This document shows, piece after piece, positions 17,227 through 25,679 of a DNA stretch of 64,000 nt. Source of the stretch: Variovorax sp. J22P240 (GTDB lineage: Bacteria; Pseudomonadota; Gammaproteobacteria; Burkholderiales; Burkholderiaceae_C); assembly GCF_030316855.1 (NCBI RefSeq), contig NZ_JASZYR010000001.1, forward strand, positions 620,001 through 684,000, written 5' to 3'. Position 1 is the first letter of the stretch. Each line of letters begins with the position of its first letter. The translations under genes were made by a program, and so were the position numbers. A model generated the notes under the pieces. That model was not told the origin of the DNA. It saw only the letters and a list, made by a program, of their open reading frames with translations, and searched no databases.

Positions 17227-19158
17227 TCAAACGAGACTGGTGGTGTGGCCGGCCCGGGCGTCGCGCCAGAGCCGGATGAGCCCGGCGTAACGGGCGCCGA
17301 CGTGGTCGATGACCTGCGCGTCGTCGAGCCGGCGCGCGAACCATCCGGCGGCGGCATCCGCGAAGATCGAGCGGCCGACCGCGAAACCGCGACAGATCGC
17401 ATGGGGCGCAGCCGCTTCGAATCCCTGCCGCAACACTTCTTCGCTGGCTTCCAGGCCCAGCAGCAACACACCGCGGCAGTGCGGGTCGTGATCCTGGACC
17501 ACGGCGGCGATGCGCTCCCAGGCTTCGGCCGATGCGGAGGGTGGGAGCTTCCACCAGTCGGGACGAATGCCGGCCTCGTAGATCTGGCCCAAGGCCCGCG
17601 CCAGCGTGTCGTCGTCGGCGGGCATGTCGCGCGGCGGAATGACCTCGACCAGGAATTCGTGAAAGGTCGCGACGCTCGCGGCCTGCAGTTCGGTGAGGCG
17701 CGCCAGTTGCGTGGCGCGCAGTGCGGCTGGATCGTCCGGATGCCAGGCCACCAGGCATTTGGCGACATGCTCGGCCGGCCAGTTGCGCATCTCCAGCATC
17801 AGCGGCTGGGCCGACTCGAAGGCCAGGGGCCGCGAGCCAGGCAGTTCGACCGGCCGCGCGACCCACCAGCCCTTGCCGGTGAGGGCCGGCAGGATGTCGA
17901 AACCGAAGCGGGCGTCGAGGATCATCCCGGCGTCGAGGTCGCGATCGGCTTCAGCCCGAGCGACGCGGCGTGCGGCCTCGGCCACCAGGGATTTGAAAGC
18001 CTCGATGCGCTCGCGGCCGCCGCCATGCCGCGCGGCGAGTTCGTCGAGCTGGACCCGATGGTCGAAGGCCAGAATGCAGAGCTCTTTCCAGCGGCGGGTG
18101 CGGGTGCTGACGCGGTGCAGATGCTCCAGGTCCACGTCCTCACGCAGCCGCCGCGTTCGAGAGCCGACCGCCAGGAAATGCTGCAGTTCTGTCCAGCTCG
18201 GCATCGCCGGCGCGCAGCCATGGCGCGACACCACGAGTGCGCCGCAGGCGTTGGCGTAGGTGCAGCAGCGTTCCAGCGCCTCGTCCTTGAGCCAGCCTCG
18301 GAGGAATCCCGCCATGAAGGCGTCGCCGGCGCCGAGCACGTTGAAGACATCGACGGGGAAGCCCGGACCGCGCAGGCCGTCCTCGATCCGCTCGGGGATG
18401 GCGCCGTCGAATACCACGCAGCCCATGGGACCGCGCTTCACCACGATCGTGCCGGCCGTGAGCGAGCGAAGGCGGCGGATGGCCGTCAGAGTGTCCGAGC
18501 TGCCGCCCGCGATGTGGATTTCCTCTTCGGTTCCCACCACCAGATCGCACGACGGAATCACCGTCTGGAAATGCGCGCTGACCTGCTCCGAGGGCACGAA
18601 GCGTTGCTCGCCCATGCCGGGACTGGTCAGTCCCCAGAGCACGGGGCGGTAGTCGATGTCGAGCACCACGCGCGTCCCACTCGCTTTCGCTTGCCGAATG
18701 GCCGTGCGGCAGGCCTGGTAGGTCTGCGGCTGCGACAGGTGCGTGCCGGAGAGCAGCAGGGCGGTCGCAGAGGCGATGAAGCCGGGGGTGATATCGGCTT
18801 CGTCGATCGCCATGTCGGCACAGTTGTCGCGGTAGAAGACGAGAGGGAAGGTCTCGCGGTCCTGGATGCCGAGGAACACCAGCGCCGTGAGCCGCTTCGG
18901 ATCGGTCTTCGCATGGCTCACGTCCACGCCCTCTGCCGCCAGCGTCTCGCGCACGAAGCGTCCGTTGTGCTCGTCGCCGACCCGCGTGAGCATCGCGGGC
19001 TTGAGCCCCAGACGTGCCACGCCGACTGCCGTATTGGCCGGCGACCCGCCCAGGTACTTGGTGAAGCTCAGCATGTCTTCCAACCGGCCGCCGATCTGCT
19101 CCCCATAGAGGTCGACCGCGGCCCGCCCCATGCAGATGACATCGAAAGGTCTTGTCAT
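17227..19158 (-). CDS. iolC: Bifunctional IolC-type PfkB kinase fused to DUF2090 aldolase-like domain
   Basis: A 643-residue fusion. The N-terminal ~320 residues are a ribokinase/PfkB sugar kinase (GGSPANTAVGVARLG; catalytic NVLGAGDAFMAGFL near residue 277) of the 5-dehydro-2-deoxygluconokinase (IolC) type. The C-terminal ~310 residues (from about CILAFDHRVQLDELA) are DUF2090, a TIM-barrel domain thought to cleave the phosphorylated product to DHAP and malonate semialdehyde. The fusion is known in proteobacterial inositol clusters, yet iolB, iolD, iolE and iolG are absent here. The start at 19158 overlaps the regulator stop as ATGA. Confidence 0.88.
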   Translation of the reverse strand: MTRPFDVICMGRAAVDLYGEQIGGRLEDMLSFTKYLGGSPANTAVGVARLGLKPAMLTRVGDEHNGRFVRETLAAEGVDVSHAKTDPKRLTALVFLGIQDRETFPLVFYRDNCADMAIDEADITPGFIASATALLLSGTHLSQPQTYQACRTAIRQAKASGTRVVLDIDYRPVLWGLTSPGMGEQRFVPSEQVSAHFQTVIPSCDLVVGTEEEIHIAGGSSDTLTAIRRLRSLTAGTIVVKRGPMGCVVFDGAIPERIEDGLRGPGFPVDVFNVLGAGDAFMAGFLRGWLKDEALERCCTYANACGALVVSRHGCAPAMPSWTELQHFLAVGSRTRRLREDVDLEHLHRVSTRTRRWKELCILAFDHRVQLDELAARHGGGRERIEAFKSLVAEAARRVARAEADRDLDAGMILDARFGFDILPALTGKGWWVARPVELPGSRPLAFESAQPLMLEMRNWPAEHVAKCLVAWHPDDPAALRATQLARLTELQAASVATFHEFLVEVIPPRDMPADDDTLARALGQIYEAGIRPDWWKLPPSASAEAWERIAAVVQDHDPHCRGVLLLGLEASEEVLRQGFEAAAPHAICRGFAVGRSIFADAAAGWFARRLDDAQVIDHVGARYAGLIRLWRDARAGHTTSLV

Positions 19159-20027
19159 GACAGCTTCTTGGCTGCGGGCGTCTTGCGGGCCCGCGGGTGG
19201 CTGGCCTGCTCGGCCAGGAGATGTCCGGTGCTGACGACGAGTGCCTGCGCGAGGCACAACGGCGCTACCAGGGAACGGAACGGTTTCGATGAATCGTCGG
19301 CCAGCTCGAAGCAGACCGTGGCCGACGCCTTCAGCGGCGACAGCGGCCCATCGGTGATCGCGATCACCGCCGTGCCGCGCTCGCTCGCCGCCTGCGCCGC
19401 GTCGAGCACCTCCGGCGAGTAGTTGCGAAAGCTGGCGACCAGCAGCACATCGCCTGGCGCCACTGCGCGCAGGCTCTCGCGCAGCATGCCGCCGGCACCG
19501 TCGAGCAGGTGCGTGCGCAGTTCGAGCTGGCTCAACGCGTAGGCAAGGTAGCCGGCGACCGGAAAGGCCCGGCGCTGCGCGAGCACATGGATGTGCGGCG
19601 CGCTGGCAATCAGCTTGACGGCCTGCGTGAGGTCCGCCTCATGGATCATCTCTTCGAGCTGGCCCAGCTCGCCGACAGAGTCCATCGCCAGTTGATGCAG
19701 CACGCTGCCCGGCGCGCGCGCGCCGTTGGTCTGCTTGCGGCGCATCTCCACGATGCGTTCGCGGTAGCTCGACGAGCGCTCCACCAGATGGCCGCGAAAG
19801 ACCTGCTGCATCTCGGAGAAACCGCCATAGCCCACCGCGTTGGCGAAGCGGATCATGGCGGACGGCTGGACCTCGGCGGCTTCGGCAATGGCGGCCACCG
19901 TGCCCAGCGCGAGATCATCCGGACGCTCCAGGGCGTGGCGGGCGATGCGCTGCAGCTGCTTCGACATACCGGGGTAGGCCTGCGCGATCCGGTTCTTCAG
20001 TTGCTCGTAGGTGGCGATCGGGTCCAT
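19155..20027 (-). CDS. MurR/RpiR-family transcriptional regulator
   Basis: A 290-residue regulator with an N-terminal HTH_6 domain (GTVAAIAEAAEVQPSAMIRFANAVGYGGFSEMQQVF) and a C-terminal SIS sugar-phosphate-binding domain (LLVASFRNYSPEVLDAAQAASERG...VIAITDGPLSPL). RpiR proteins usually sense a phosphorylated sugar intermediate, consistent with co-transcription with a sugar kinase. It is the first gene of the minus-strand operon and faces the livM-livG-livF operon across a 101-base divergent promoter that contains dyad elements, so it probably controls both directions. Confidence 0.92.
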   Translation of the reverse strand: MDPIATYEQLKNRIAQAYPGMSKQLQRIARHALERPDDLALGTVAAIAEAAEVQPSAMIRFANAVGYGGFSEMQQVFRGHLVERSSSYRERIVEMRRKQTNGARAPGSVLHQLAMDSVGELGQLEEMIHEADLTQAVKLIASAPHIHVLAQRRAFPVAGYLAYALSQLELRTHLLDGAGGMLRESLRAVAPGDVLLVASFRNYSPEVLDAAQAASERGTAVIAITDGPLSPLKASATVCFELADDSSKPFRSLVAPLCLAQALVVSTGHLLAEQASHPRARKTPAAKKLS

Positions 20028-20040
20028 GTCGAAAAAAATA

Positions 20041-20086
20041 GAATGAATATTCTTGAACGTTTCGATATTAGAACGTACATTCTGTT
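20041..20086. promoter_or_regulatory. Divergent promoter with candidate RpiR operators
   Basis: An AT-rich stretch between the RpiR gene and the divergent permease. It holds the palindrome GAATATTC (20045-20052), two direct copies of GAACGT 16 bases apart (20055-20060 and 20071-20076) and an imperfect 14-bp dyad AGAACGTACATTCT (20070-20083). Spacing of one and a half helical turns fits a dimeric regulator. Assignment to the adjacent RpiR protein is inference. Confidence 0.5.
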
Positions 20087-20128
20087 TTGTCCAACGTCAA
20101 ATTTCAAGAATCTGGAGACAAGTCGTTC

Positions 20129-21175
20129 ATGCAACTCGCTGCTGGTCGCGCCGCACTGTTTCCTGCGCCCATGGTCTTGCTACTGGCCTTCCTGGTGTCC
20201 ACGCCGCTGTGGATTGCGCAGGTGGGGCTCTATCAGTACCTGGCGCTCGAAATCATGATCTGGATGATGTTCGCGCTGGGCTACAACCTCCTGCTCGGTT
20301 TCACGGGGTTGCCGTCCTTCGGGCACGGGGCCTACTTCGGCATCGGCGCCTACGCCTTCGGCCTGCTGCAACTCAAGGTGTGGCCCAACCTGTGGTTCGA
20401 CCTGTTCGGCGCGGTGCTGATCGCTGCCAGCCTGGGCGCGCTGGTCGCACTGTTCATATCGCACCGGCGCGGCATCTACTACGCGCTCCTCACCATCGCT
20501 TTCGGGCAGGTGTTCTGGTTCGTCGCCAACAAGTGGCACTCGATGACGGGTGGTGAAGATGGCCTGCTCAATATCCGTCGACTGCCGGTGGACCTGGGCT
20601 TCGCATCCTTCAGCCTTGCAAGCAACAACGCGCTGTTCTATTTCTGCCTTGCCGTCTTCGCCGTGGTGCTCGTGGCACTGTGGCGGGTGGTCCATTCGCC
20701 GCTGGGACGCGTGCTGAGCGCGATCAAGCAGAACGAGACGAGGGCCGCTTTCGTGGGCTACAACGTCTGGCTCTACAAGTGGCTGGCCTTCACCTTGTCG
20801 GCTGGTGTGGCGGGCCTCTCGGGCGCGCTGTTCGCCATGGCGCAGCAATCGGCCTATCCCAACGTGATGAGCCTGCACAACTCGGGCTTCGTCGTGATGA
20901 TGGTGCTGGTGGGCGGCGGCCTCGTCAGCTTCTGGGGGCCGGTGATCGGCGCGGCCTTCTTCATCCTCGCGCGCGACTTGCTGGGTGTCTACACCGAGAC
21001 GTGGCTGCTCTGGTATGGCCTCATCTTCATGGCGATGGTGATCTTCAAGCCCGATGGCATCGCCGGGATCTGGCAGGCATGGCGACATCGGCCGTCGGCC
21101 GGCCGGCGGGTGTTGGCGGCCACGGCGGCGGTGCCGGTGGCATTGGTTCAGCGAGGTGCAGATGAAGCTGTTTGA
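20129..21175 (+). CDS. HAAT-type ABC transporter permease (LivM family)
   Basis: A 348-residue inner-membrane permease with about nine hydrophobic segments and LivM-family signatures: LGYNLLLGFTGLPSFGHGAYFGIGAY, HSPLGRVLSAIKQNETRAAFVGYNV and the loop GLVSFWGPVIGAAFFILARDLL. ATG 20129 has GGAG at 20113; a TTG at 20087 stays in frame but lacks a ribosome site. It pairs with the LivH-like permease at 14.0 kb. It overlaps the downstream ATPase gene by 14 bases. Confidence 0.9.
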   Translation: MQLAAGRAALFPAPMVLLLAFLVSTPLWIAQVGLYQYLALEIMIWMMFALGYNLLLGFTGLPSFGHGAYFGIGAYAFGLLQLKVWPNLWFDLFGAVLIAASLGALVALFISHRRGIYYALLTIAFGQVFWFVANKWHSMTGGEDGLLNIRRLPVDLGFASFSLASNNALFYFCLAVFAVVLVALWRVVHSPLGRVLSAIKQNETRAAFVGYNVWLYKWLAFTLSAGVAGLSGALFAMAQQSAYPNVMSLHNSGFVVMMVLVGGGLVSFWGPVIGAAFFILARDLLGVYTETWLLWYGLIFMAMVIFKPDGIAGIWQAWRHRPSAGRRVLAATAAVPVALVQRGADEAV

Positions 21176-21905
21176 AGCAACAGGACTGTCCAAGCGGTTC
21201 GGCGATCAGGTGGTGCTCGAAGACATCACGCTGGACTGCGAGGAGGGTGAACTCGTCGGCATCATGGGGCCGAACGGCGCGGGCAAGACGACCTGCTTCA
21301 ACGTGCTCACGGGCCGCTTCAAGCCTGACCGGGGCACCGTGCGCTTCGCGGGCGAGGACATCACCGGACTCGCACCGCGCGAGATCGCACGCAGGGGCAT
21401 CTCGCGTTCCTTCCAGATCATGAATCTGTTCGACGACTACTCGGCTCTGGACAACGTGCTGATTGCGACGCCGCACGTGCGCAAGCAAGGATTCAATCCG
21501 TGGCGCGACCTGGGCGCGGACAGCACCGCGCAGGACCTCGCCGCAACGGTGCTCGACAGCGTGGGTCTCGCGGGCAAGGAGCGCTCGCAGGCCAAGAGCC
21601 TGTCGTATGGCGAACGCCGGGCGCTGGAGATCGGCGTCGCGCTCGCGGCCGAGCCACGCATGCTCTTCCTCGACGAGCCGACGGCAGGACTCGGTGCGGA
21701 GGGCACGGCGCGCCTGGCGGAACTGGTGGCGCGCTTGAGGAAACGACTGACGATCATGATCATCGAGCACGACATGAAGTTTCTCTTCGGGCTGGCCGAC
21801 CGGATCTCGGTGATCCACTGGGGCCAGGTCATTGCGCAGGGCACGCCGGATGCGTTGCGGCAGAACGAGTGGGTCGCGCGCTCCAATCTGGGGACGCTCG
21901 CATGA
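21162..21905 (+). CDS. HAAT-type ABC transporter ATP-binding protein (LivG family)
   Basis: A 247-residue ABC ATPase with Walker A GPNGAGKT, a signature LSYGERRALEIG, Walker B MLFLDEPTAGL and an H-loop in IIEHDMKF. The extended loop after ISRSFQIMNLFDDYSALDNV is typical of LivG subunits. It starts inside the permease 3' end and overlaps LivF by ATGA. With LivF it energises uptake of the unknown substrate of this island. Confidence 0.92.
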   Translation: MKLFEATGLSKRFGDQVVLEDITLDCEEGELVGIMGPNGAGKTTCFNVLTGRFKPDRGTVRFAGEDITGLAPREIARRGISRSFQIMNLFDDYSALDNVLIATPHVRKQGFNPWRDLGADSTAQDLAATVLDSVGLAGKERSQAKSLSYGERRALEIGVALAAEPRMLFLDEPTAGLGAEGTARLAELVARLRKRLTIMIIEHDMKFLFGLADRISVIHWGQVIAQGTPDALRQNEWVARSNLGTLA

Positions 21906-22654
21906 GCGCGGTCGCCATCTCGCGCGCGCAGCCGTTTGCGGAAGCAGGGCAGGCTGCGCTGCTTTCCATCGACCATATCGACACCTACTATGGCGAGACG
22001 CAGGCGCTGTTCGATGTTTCGCTGCGCGTCGGCGCGGGCGAAGTGGTTGCGTTGCTCGGCCCGAATGGCGCGGGCAAGACCACCACGCTGCGCTCGATCC
22101 TCGGCCTGACGCCGCCCGGTGTCGGCACGGTCCATTTCGACGGCCGAGACATCACACGGGCGTCCACCCACGAAATCGCCCGCTGCGGCGTCGGCTGGGT
22201 GCCCGACGACCGACGCATCTTCCCGACGCTCACGGTCGCGCGCAACCTCGCGATCGCGCGCAAGAAGTCCCGTTTCCGCGCATGGAGCGAGAAGGAGTGC
22301 TTCGAGATCTTCAGCGCGCTCGAGTACCTCATGCACCGTGAATGCGAAAACCTCTCCGGTGGCGAGATGCAGATGGTCGCCATCTCTCGCGCTTTGCTCG
22401 GGTCGCCGGGGCTCGTGCTGTTCGACGAGCCGAGCCAGGGGCTCGCGCCGAAGGTGGTGCAAGACGTGATGAAGACGATCACGCGTCTCAAGGCCGAAGG
22501 CGTCGCGGTGCTGGTCGTCGAGCAGAACGTGCAGAGCGCGCTGGACGTCGCGGACCGCGTGTATGTGATGAACCTGGGCAGCATCGTCCACGAAGGCCCG
22601 GCCGATGCGCTGCGGCGCGACGCGACGCTGCGGCGCCAACTGCTGGGAGTGTGA
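21902..22654 (+). CDS. HAAT-type ABC transporter ATP-binding protein (LivF family)
   Basis: A 250-residue ABC ATPase. It shows GPNGAGKTTT (Walker A), the LivF marker GWVPDDRRIFPTLTVARNL, signature LSGGEMQMVAISRAL, Walker B LVLFDEPSQGLAPKVV and VEQNV as H-loop region, where the usual His is replaced in the VVEQN pattern normal for LivF. The N-terminal 20 residues are an extra, non-conserved extension. It lies between the LivG gene and a further, atypical ATPase gene. Confidence 0.92.
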   Translation: MSAVAISRAQPFAEAGQAALLSIDHIDTYYGETQALFDVSLRVGAGEVVALLGPNGAGKTTTLRSILGLTPPGVGTVHFDGRDITRASTHEIARCGVGWVPDDRRIFPTLTVARNLAIARKKSRFRAWSEKECFEIFSALEYLMHRECENLSGGEMQMVAISRALLGSPGLVLFDEPSQGLAPKVVQDVMKTITRLKAEGVAVLVVEQNVQSALDVADRVYVMNLGSIVHEGPADALRRDATLRRQLLGV

Positions 22655-22659
22655 GGACG

Positions 22660-23286
22660 ATGAGTGCACCGCTTCTCCGCGTCGTACAGGTCGGCAAGCA
22701 ATACACCCGCGGCCTGATTCGGCCGCAGGTCACGTTCTCGCTCGCAGCCGATTTCGAGGTCGCCGAGCCCACCGTGGTGGGCGTGCTCGGGCCCAACGGC
22801 TCGGGCAAGACGACGCTGTTCGAACTCATGACCGGCAGCAACCTGCCTGACGCCGGCCACGTGCTGGTCAACGGGCAGGACATCCACCGCGTGCGAACGC
22901 GCGAGCGCGACCGGCTGGCGATCCACTACCACCAGTCCTACCAGGTACGTTCGTTCCAGCGCACGCGGCCGAACTTCATGCTCGAACATTCGCTCAGCGA
23001 TTCACCGCTGGTGCATCTGTTCGACGAGCCTCAGTTCAACACGCAGGACGGCTACATCGGCTTCATGCTGGAGTTCTTCAAGAAGCTGCGGGGCGCAGGG
23101 CGCGTGGTGTTCCTCTGCCTGCATCCGAACGAGCCGTATCACATCGATATCCTGCGCGAGAGCTGCGAGCGATTCATCTTCGTGCAGAAAGGCGTGGTGA
23201 CGCAGGTGCCGAGTTTCGCGGCGCTCATGGGCGACGACCGCGTGCGTGGCTACCTCGGCGCACTCGCGCCGGTGCGCGAGCGATAG
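22660..23286 (+). CDS. Atypical short ABC ATPase without signature motif
   Basis: A 208-residue nucleotide-binding protein with Walker A GPNGSGKT (residues 44-51), a Q-loop-like HYHQSY (89-94), Walker B LVHLFDEPQ (117-125) and a switch histidine in LCLHPNEPY (155). Only about 24 residues separate Q-loop and Walker B, against about 70 in normal ABC ATPases. The helical subdomain and the LSGGQ signature are absent. The frame is intact and the ATG follows LivF by five bases with GAGGA upstream, so it is expressed with the transporter. It may be regulatory rather than a working pump motor; the function is unknown. Confidence 0.75.
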   Translation: MSAPLLRVVQVGKQYTRGLIRPQVTFSLAADFEVAEPTVVGVLGPNGSGKTTLFELMTGSNLPDAGHVLVNGQDIHRVRTRERDRLAIHYHQSYQVRSFQRTRPNFMLEHSLSDSPLVHLFDEPQFNTQDGYIGFMLEFFKKLRGAGRVVFLCLHPNEPYHIDILRESCERFIFVQKGVVTQVPSFAALMGDDRVRGYLGALAPVRER

Positions 23287-23291
23287 CTCGG

Positions 23292-23906
23292 TTAGAGCAC
23301 GAACTGCGTCACCGTGATGTAGTGGCAGAGCGTGCCGCCGAGCACGAACATGTGCCAGGTCCCATGCGCGTGACGCCACCCCCGGGGATTGCGGTAGAAG
23401 ACCGTGCCCGCCGAATAGAGCGCAGCGCCGACCATCAGCCAGGCCAGCCCTTCGCTGTCGAGCCGCATGATGAGCGGCGCGCCGACCAGGACGCCGAGCC
23501 AGCCCATGCCCATGTAGAGCAGCAACGATGTCTTCGGTGGCTCGGCGGGGCGCAGCTCGCGACCGATGCCGAAGATCGCCGCGCCCCAGATCGCGGCCAG
23601 CAGCGCCCACCCCCATGCGCCCTGCAGCGTGACCAGCGCAAAGGGCGTGTAGCTGCCCGCAATGAGCAGGTAGATCGCGCAGTGGTCCATCCGTTGCCAG
23701 AACAGCTTCATGCGACCGCGAGTGCTGTGGAAGAGCGTCGACGCCGCATAGAGCGTCATCATCGAGATCGCGAACACCAGAGCGCTGGCCATCTTCGCCG
23801 GATCGCCGTCCGGCATCGTCTTTGCGATCAATACGGCCGAGCCTGCCGTCGCCAGCAGCAGCCCGAGCAAGTGGCTGTATCCGTTGAAGCGTTCGCCGTG
23901 GTACAT
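23292..23906 (-). CDS. Hemolysin III / PAQR-family membrane protein
   Basis: A 204-residue protein with seven hydrophobic segments and the HlyIII/PAQR metal-site motifs: STLFHST, DHCAIYLLIAGSYTPFAL and the C-terminal HAHGTWHMFVLGGTLCHY. The start at ATG 23906 gives the family opening YHGERFNGYSHLLG. Despite the name, most bacterial members are not toxins; they are thought to be lipid-modifying or stress-related membrane enzymes. It converges on the ABC operon with a five-base gap. Confidence 0.88.
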   Translation of the reverse strand: MYHGERFNGYSHLLGLLLATAGSAVLIAKTMPDGDPAKMASALVFAISMMTLYAASTLFHSTRGRMKLFWQRMDHCAIYLLIAGSYTPFALVTLQGAWGWALLAAIWGAAIFGIGRELRPAEPPKTSLLLYMGMGWLGVLVGAPLIMRLDSEGLAWLMVGAALYSAGTVFYRNPRGWRHAHGTWHMFVLGGTLCHYITVTQFVL

Positions 23907-24093
23907 GGTGGCCGCCGAGTCATGTGGATAGAAGGTGTCCAGTGGGCCGAAGCATTGCTGCAGCCTGATGACATGAGACACGACTCCGCGTCGCCGCGCA
24001 TCAACCGTTGGCGCTGGCGAATCGGCCAGCGCGCGGCACCTGCCTCTGTCCATCGACAGACCGTGTGCGTATGCACTCCGGTCATCGGCGAGG

Positions 24094-24303
24094 TCAGCGT
24101 CGGTCGCGATAGACCATCATCAGTTGACTTGCCGAGAACTTTTGCTCACTTCCGACCGGATCGGCGTCTTCGTCTTCATCGCCGGGCCCGCTGGAGCGGA
24201 GGGTGTGATGCGGTGTCGCTTCGACCTCCGTCGGGAAACGAAACGCGCTGAGATGGCGCGCCAGGGAGGGCTCGAAGTCGGACTGGGGCATGGCGAGCGG
24301 CAT
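24094..24303 (-). CDS. Small acidic hypothetical protein
   Basis: A 69-residue open frame with a strong AGGAG nine bases before ATG 24303. The product has no membrane segment or known domain. It has a mid-protein acidic run GDEDEDADP and a basic end QLMMVYRDRR. Codon use is like the neighbours. The ribosome site and the otherwise empty stretch make it a plausible gene; I do not recognise the family. It is divergent from the crotonase gene. Confidence 0.5.
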   Translation of the reverse strand: MPLAMPQSDFEPSLARHLSAFRFPTEVEATPHHTLRSSGPGDEDEDADPVGSEQKFSASQLMMVYRDRR

Positions 24304-24517
24304 GGTGGATTCTCCTGTTGCCTTTGCCACTACCGTAGATGCGTCGGCCCGCTGCGGGTGTAGGCGCCTGGCGCCGCGCAACGACGCTTCGGCTGATTTG
24401 CGGCTTCCTGCGGTCCTACGAAATCGCTTCCTTGTCCGCCGTGTCGTACATCGCTTTGCGCCAAACGGCCGGGTGAAGTGAAATCGTGAACTGCTGCCCA
24501 CAAGTACAGGAGACCTC

Positions 24518-25459
24518 ATGCCAGCGTTCAACACCGTTCTCATCGACAGGGACGCCCAGCATCCGCGCATCGCACGGCTGCTGCTCAACCGCCCCGACAA
24601 GCTCAATGCCATCGGCAACACGACGCCCTCGGACATCCGGCGCGCGGTCGAATGGGCGCAAGCCGATGACGAAGTACACGTCATCGTCGTCGAGGGCGTC
24701 GGCCGGGCTTTCTGCGCCGGCTACGACCTGAGTGAATACGCCGAAGGCAAGGACCTCGAAGGCAGTTCCGACCATCCCTGCCGCCAGGAAAAGACACCTT
24801 GGGACCCGATGCTCGACTACGCCGCGATGAAGGCCAACACCGACGACTTCATGTCGCTGTGGCGCTGCGCCAAGCCCACCATCGCAAAGGTACACGGCTA
24901 CGCGGTGGCCGGCGGCAGCGACATCGCCCTGTGCTGCGACCTGCTGGTGATGGCGGACGACGCGAAGATCGGCTACATGCCCACGCGCGTCTGGGGCTGC
25001 CCGACGACCGCGATGTGGACCTACCGCCTCGGCGCGATGCGTGCCAAGCAACTCATGTTCACCGGCGACACGATCACCGGAGCGCAAGCCGCTGAATGGG
25101 GGCTTGCCAACTTCTCGACGCCCGCCGAGCAACTCGACGAAGCCACGCTGCAACTGGCGCTGCGCATCGCGGGCGTGCCGCGCTCGCAGCTGATGATGCA
25201 CAAGCTCGTCGTCAACCAGGTCTGGCACTCGATGGGCCTGGAGCAGTCGCAGATGTTCGCGACCGTGTTCGACGGCATCACGCGCCACAACCCCGAGGGA
25301 ATGTGGTTCCGCCGCCATGCGGAGGTGGAGGGCTTCAAGAGCGCCGTTGAATGGCGCGACAGCGGCAGGGCGATTCCCGAGGGGGACGAAGCCAGGGCGC
25401 TGGTGAAGGATCTCGAAGCGCGGCTGGCCCGGGCCAGGGCCGCGCTCGACGGTGCGTAG
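24518..25459 (+). CDS. Enoyl-CoA hydratase/isomerase (crotonase) family protein
   Basis: A 313-residue crotonase-fold protein, longer than the usual 260. Family features are [13 protein letters not shown], the oxyanion-hole segments [10 protein letters not shown] and [19 protein letters not shown], and the C-terminal helical region. The glutamates that catalyse hydration in classical members are not at the expected places ([11 protein letters not shown] follows the second oxyanion segment), so the reaction may differ from enoyl-CoA hydration. ATG 24518 has AGGAG just upstream. No other fatty-acid genes are adjacent. Confidence 0.85.
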   Translation: MPAFNTVLIDRDAQHPRIARLLLNRPDKLNAIGNTTPSDIRRAVEWAQADDEVHVIVVEGVGRAFCAGYDLSEYAEGKDLEGSSDHPCRQEKTPWDPMLDYAAMKANTDDFMSLWRCAKPTIAKVHGYAVAGGSDIALCCDLLVMADDAKIGYMPTRVWGCPTTAMWTYRLGAMRAKQLMFTGDTITGAQAAEWGLANFSTPAEQLDEATLQLALRIAGVPRSQLMMHKLVVNQVWHSMGLEQSQMFATVFDGITRHNPEGMWFRRHAEVEGFKSAVEWRDSGRAIPEGDEARALVKDLEARLARARAALDGA

Positions 25460-25460
25460 G

Positions 25461-25679
25461 TCAGCAGCAGCGAGCGCCGCCCTTGCCGTACCGGCGCTCG
25501 ATCACCCGCGCGCAGTATTCGCTGCGCGACAACACGGGCGCGCCCGGATGCAATCCCGCTGCATGCGCGAGGTAGCGCTCATAGTCCGGCATGCCGAAGA
25601 CCTGGCGGCACACGGAGCAGATGCTTCGGATGTTCTGGCCCAGCCAGCGTTGTGCACCGGCTTCGCGTTCGTCGCTCAT
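25461..25679 (-). CDS. YbdD/YjiX family (DUF466) protein
   Basis: A 72-residue protein with the family pattern GMPDYERYLAHAAGLHPGAPVLSRSEY and a terminal ERRYGKGGARCC. YbdD-type genes follow cstA/btsT in many proteobacteria and are thought to help the carrier, though the mechanism is unknown. The ATG overlaps the cstA stop as ATGA, and the stop lies one base from the convergent crotonase stop. Confidence 0.9.
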   Translation of the reverse strand: MSDEREAGAQRWLGQNIRSICSVCRQVFGMPDYERYLAHAAGLHPGAPVLSRSEYCARVIERRYGKGGARCC

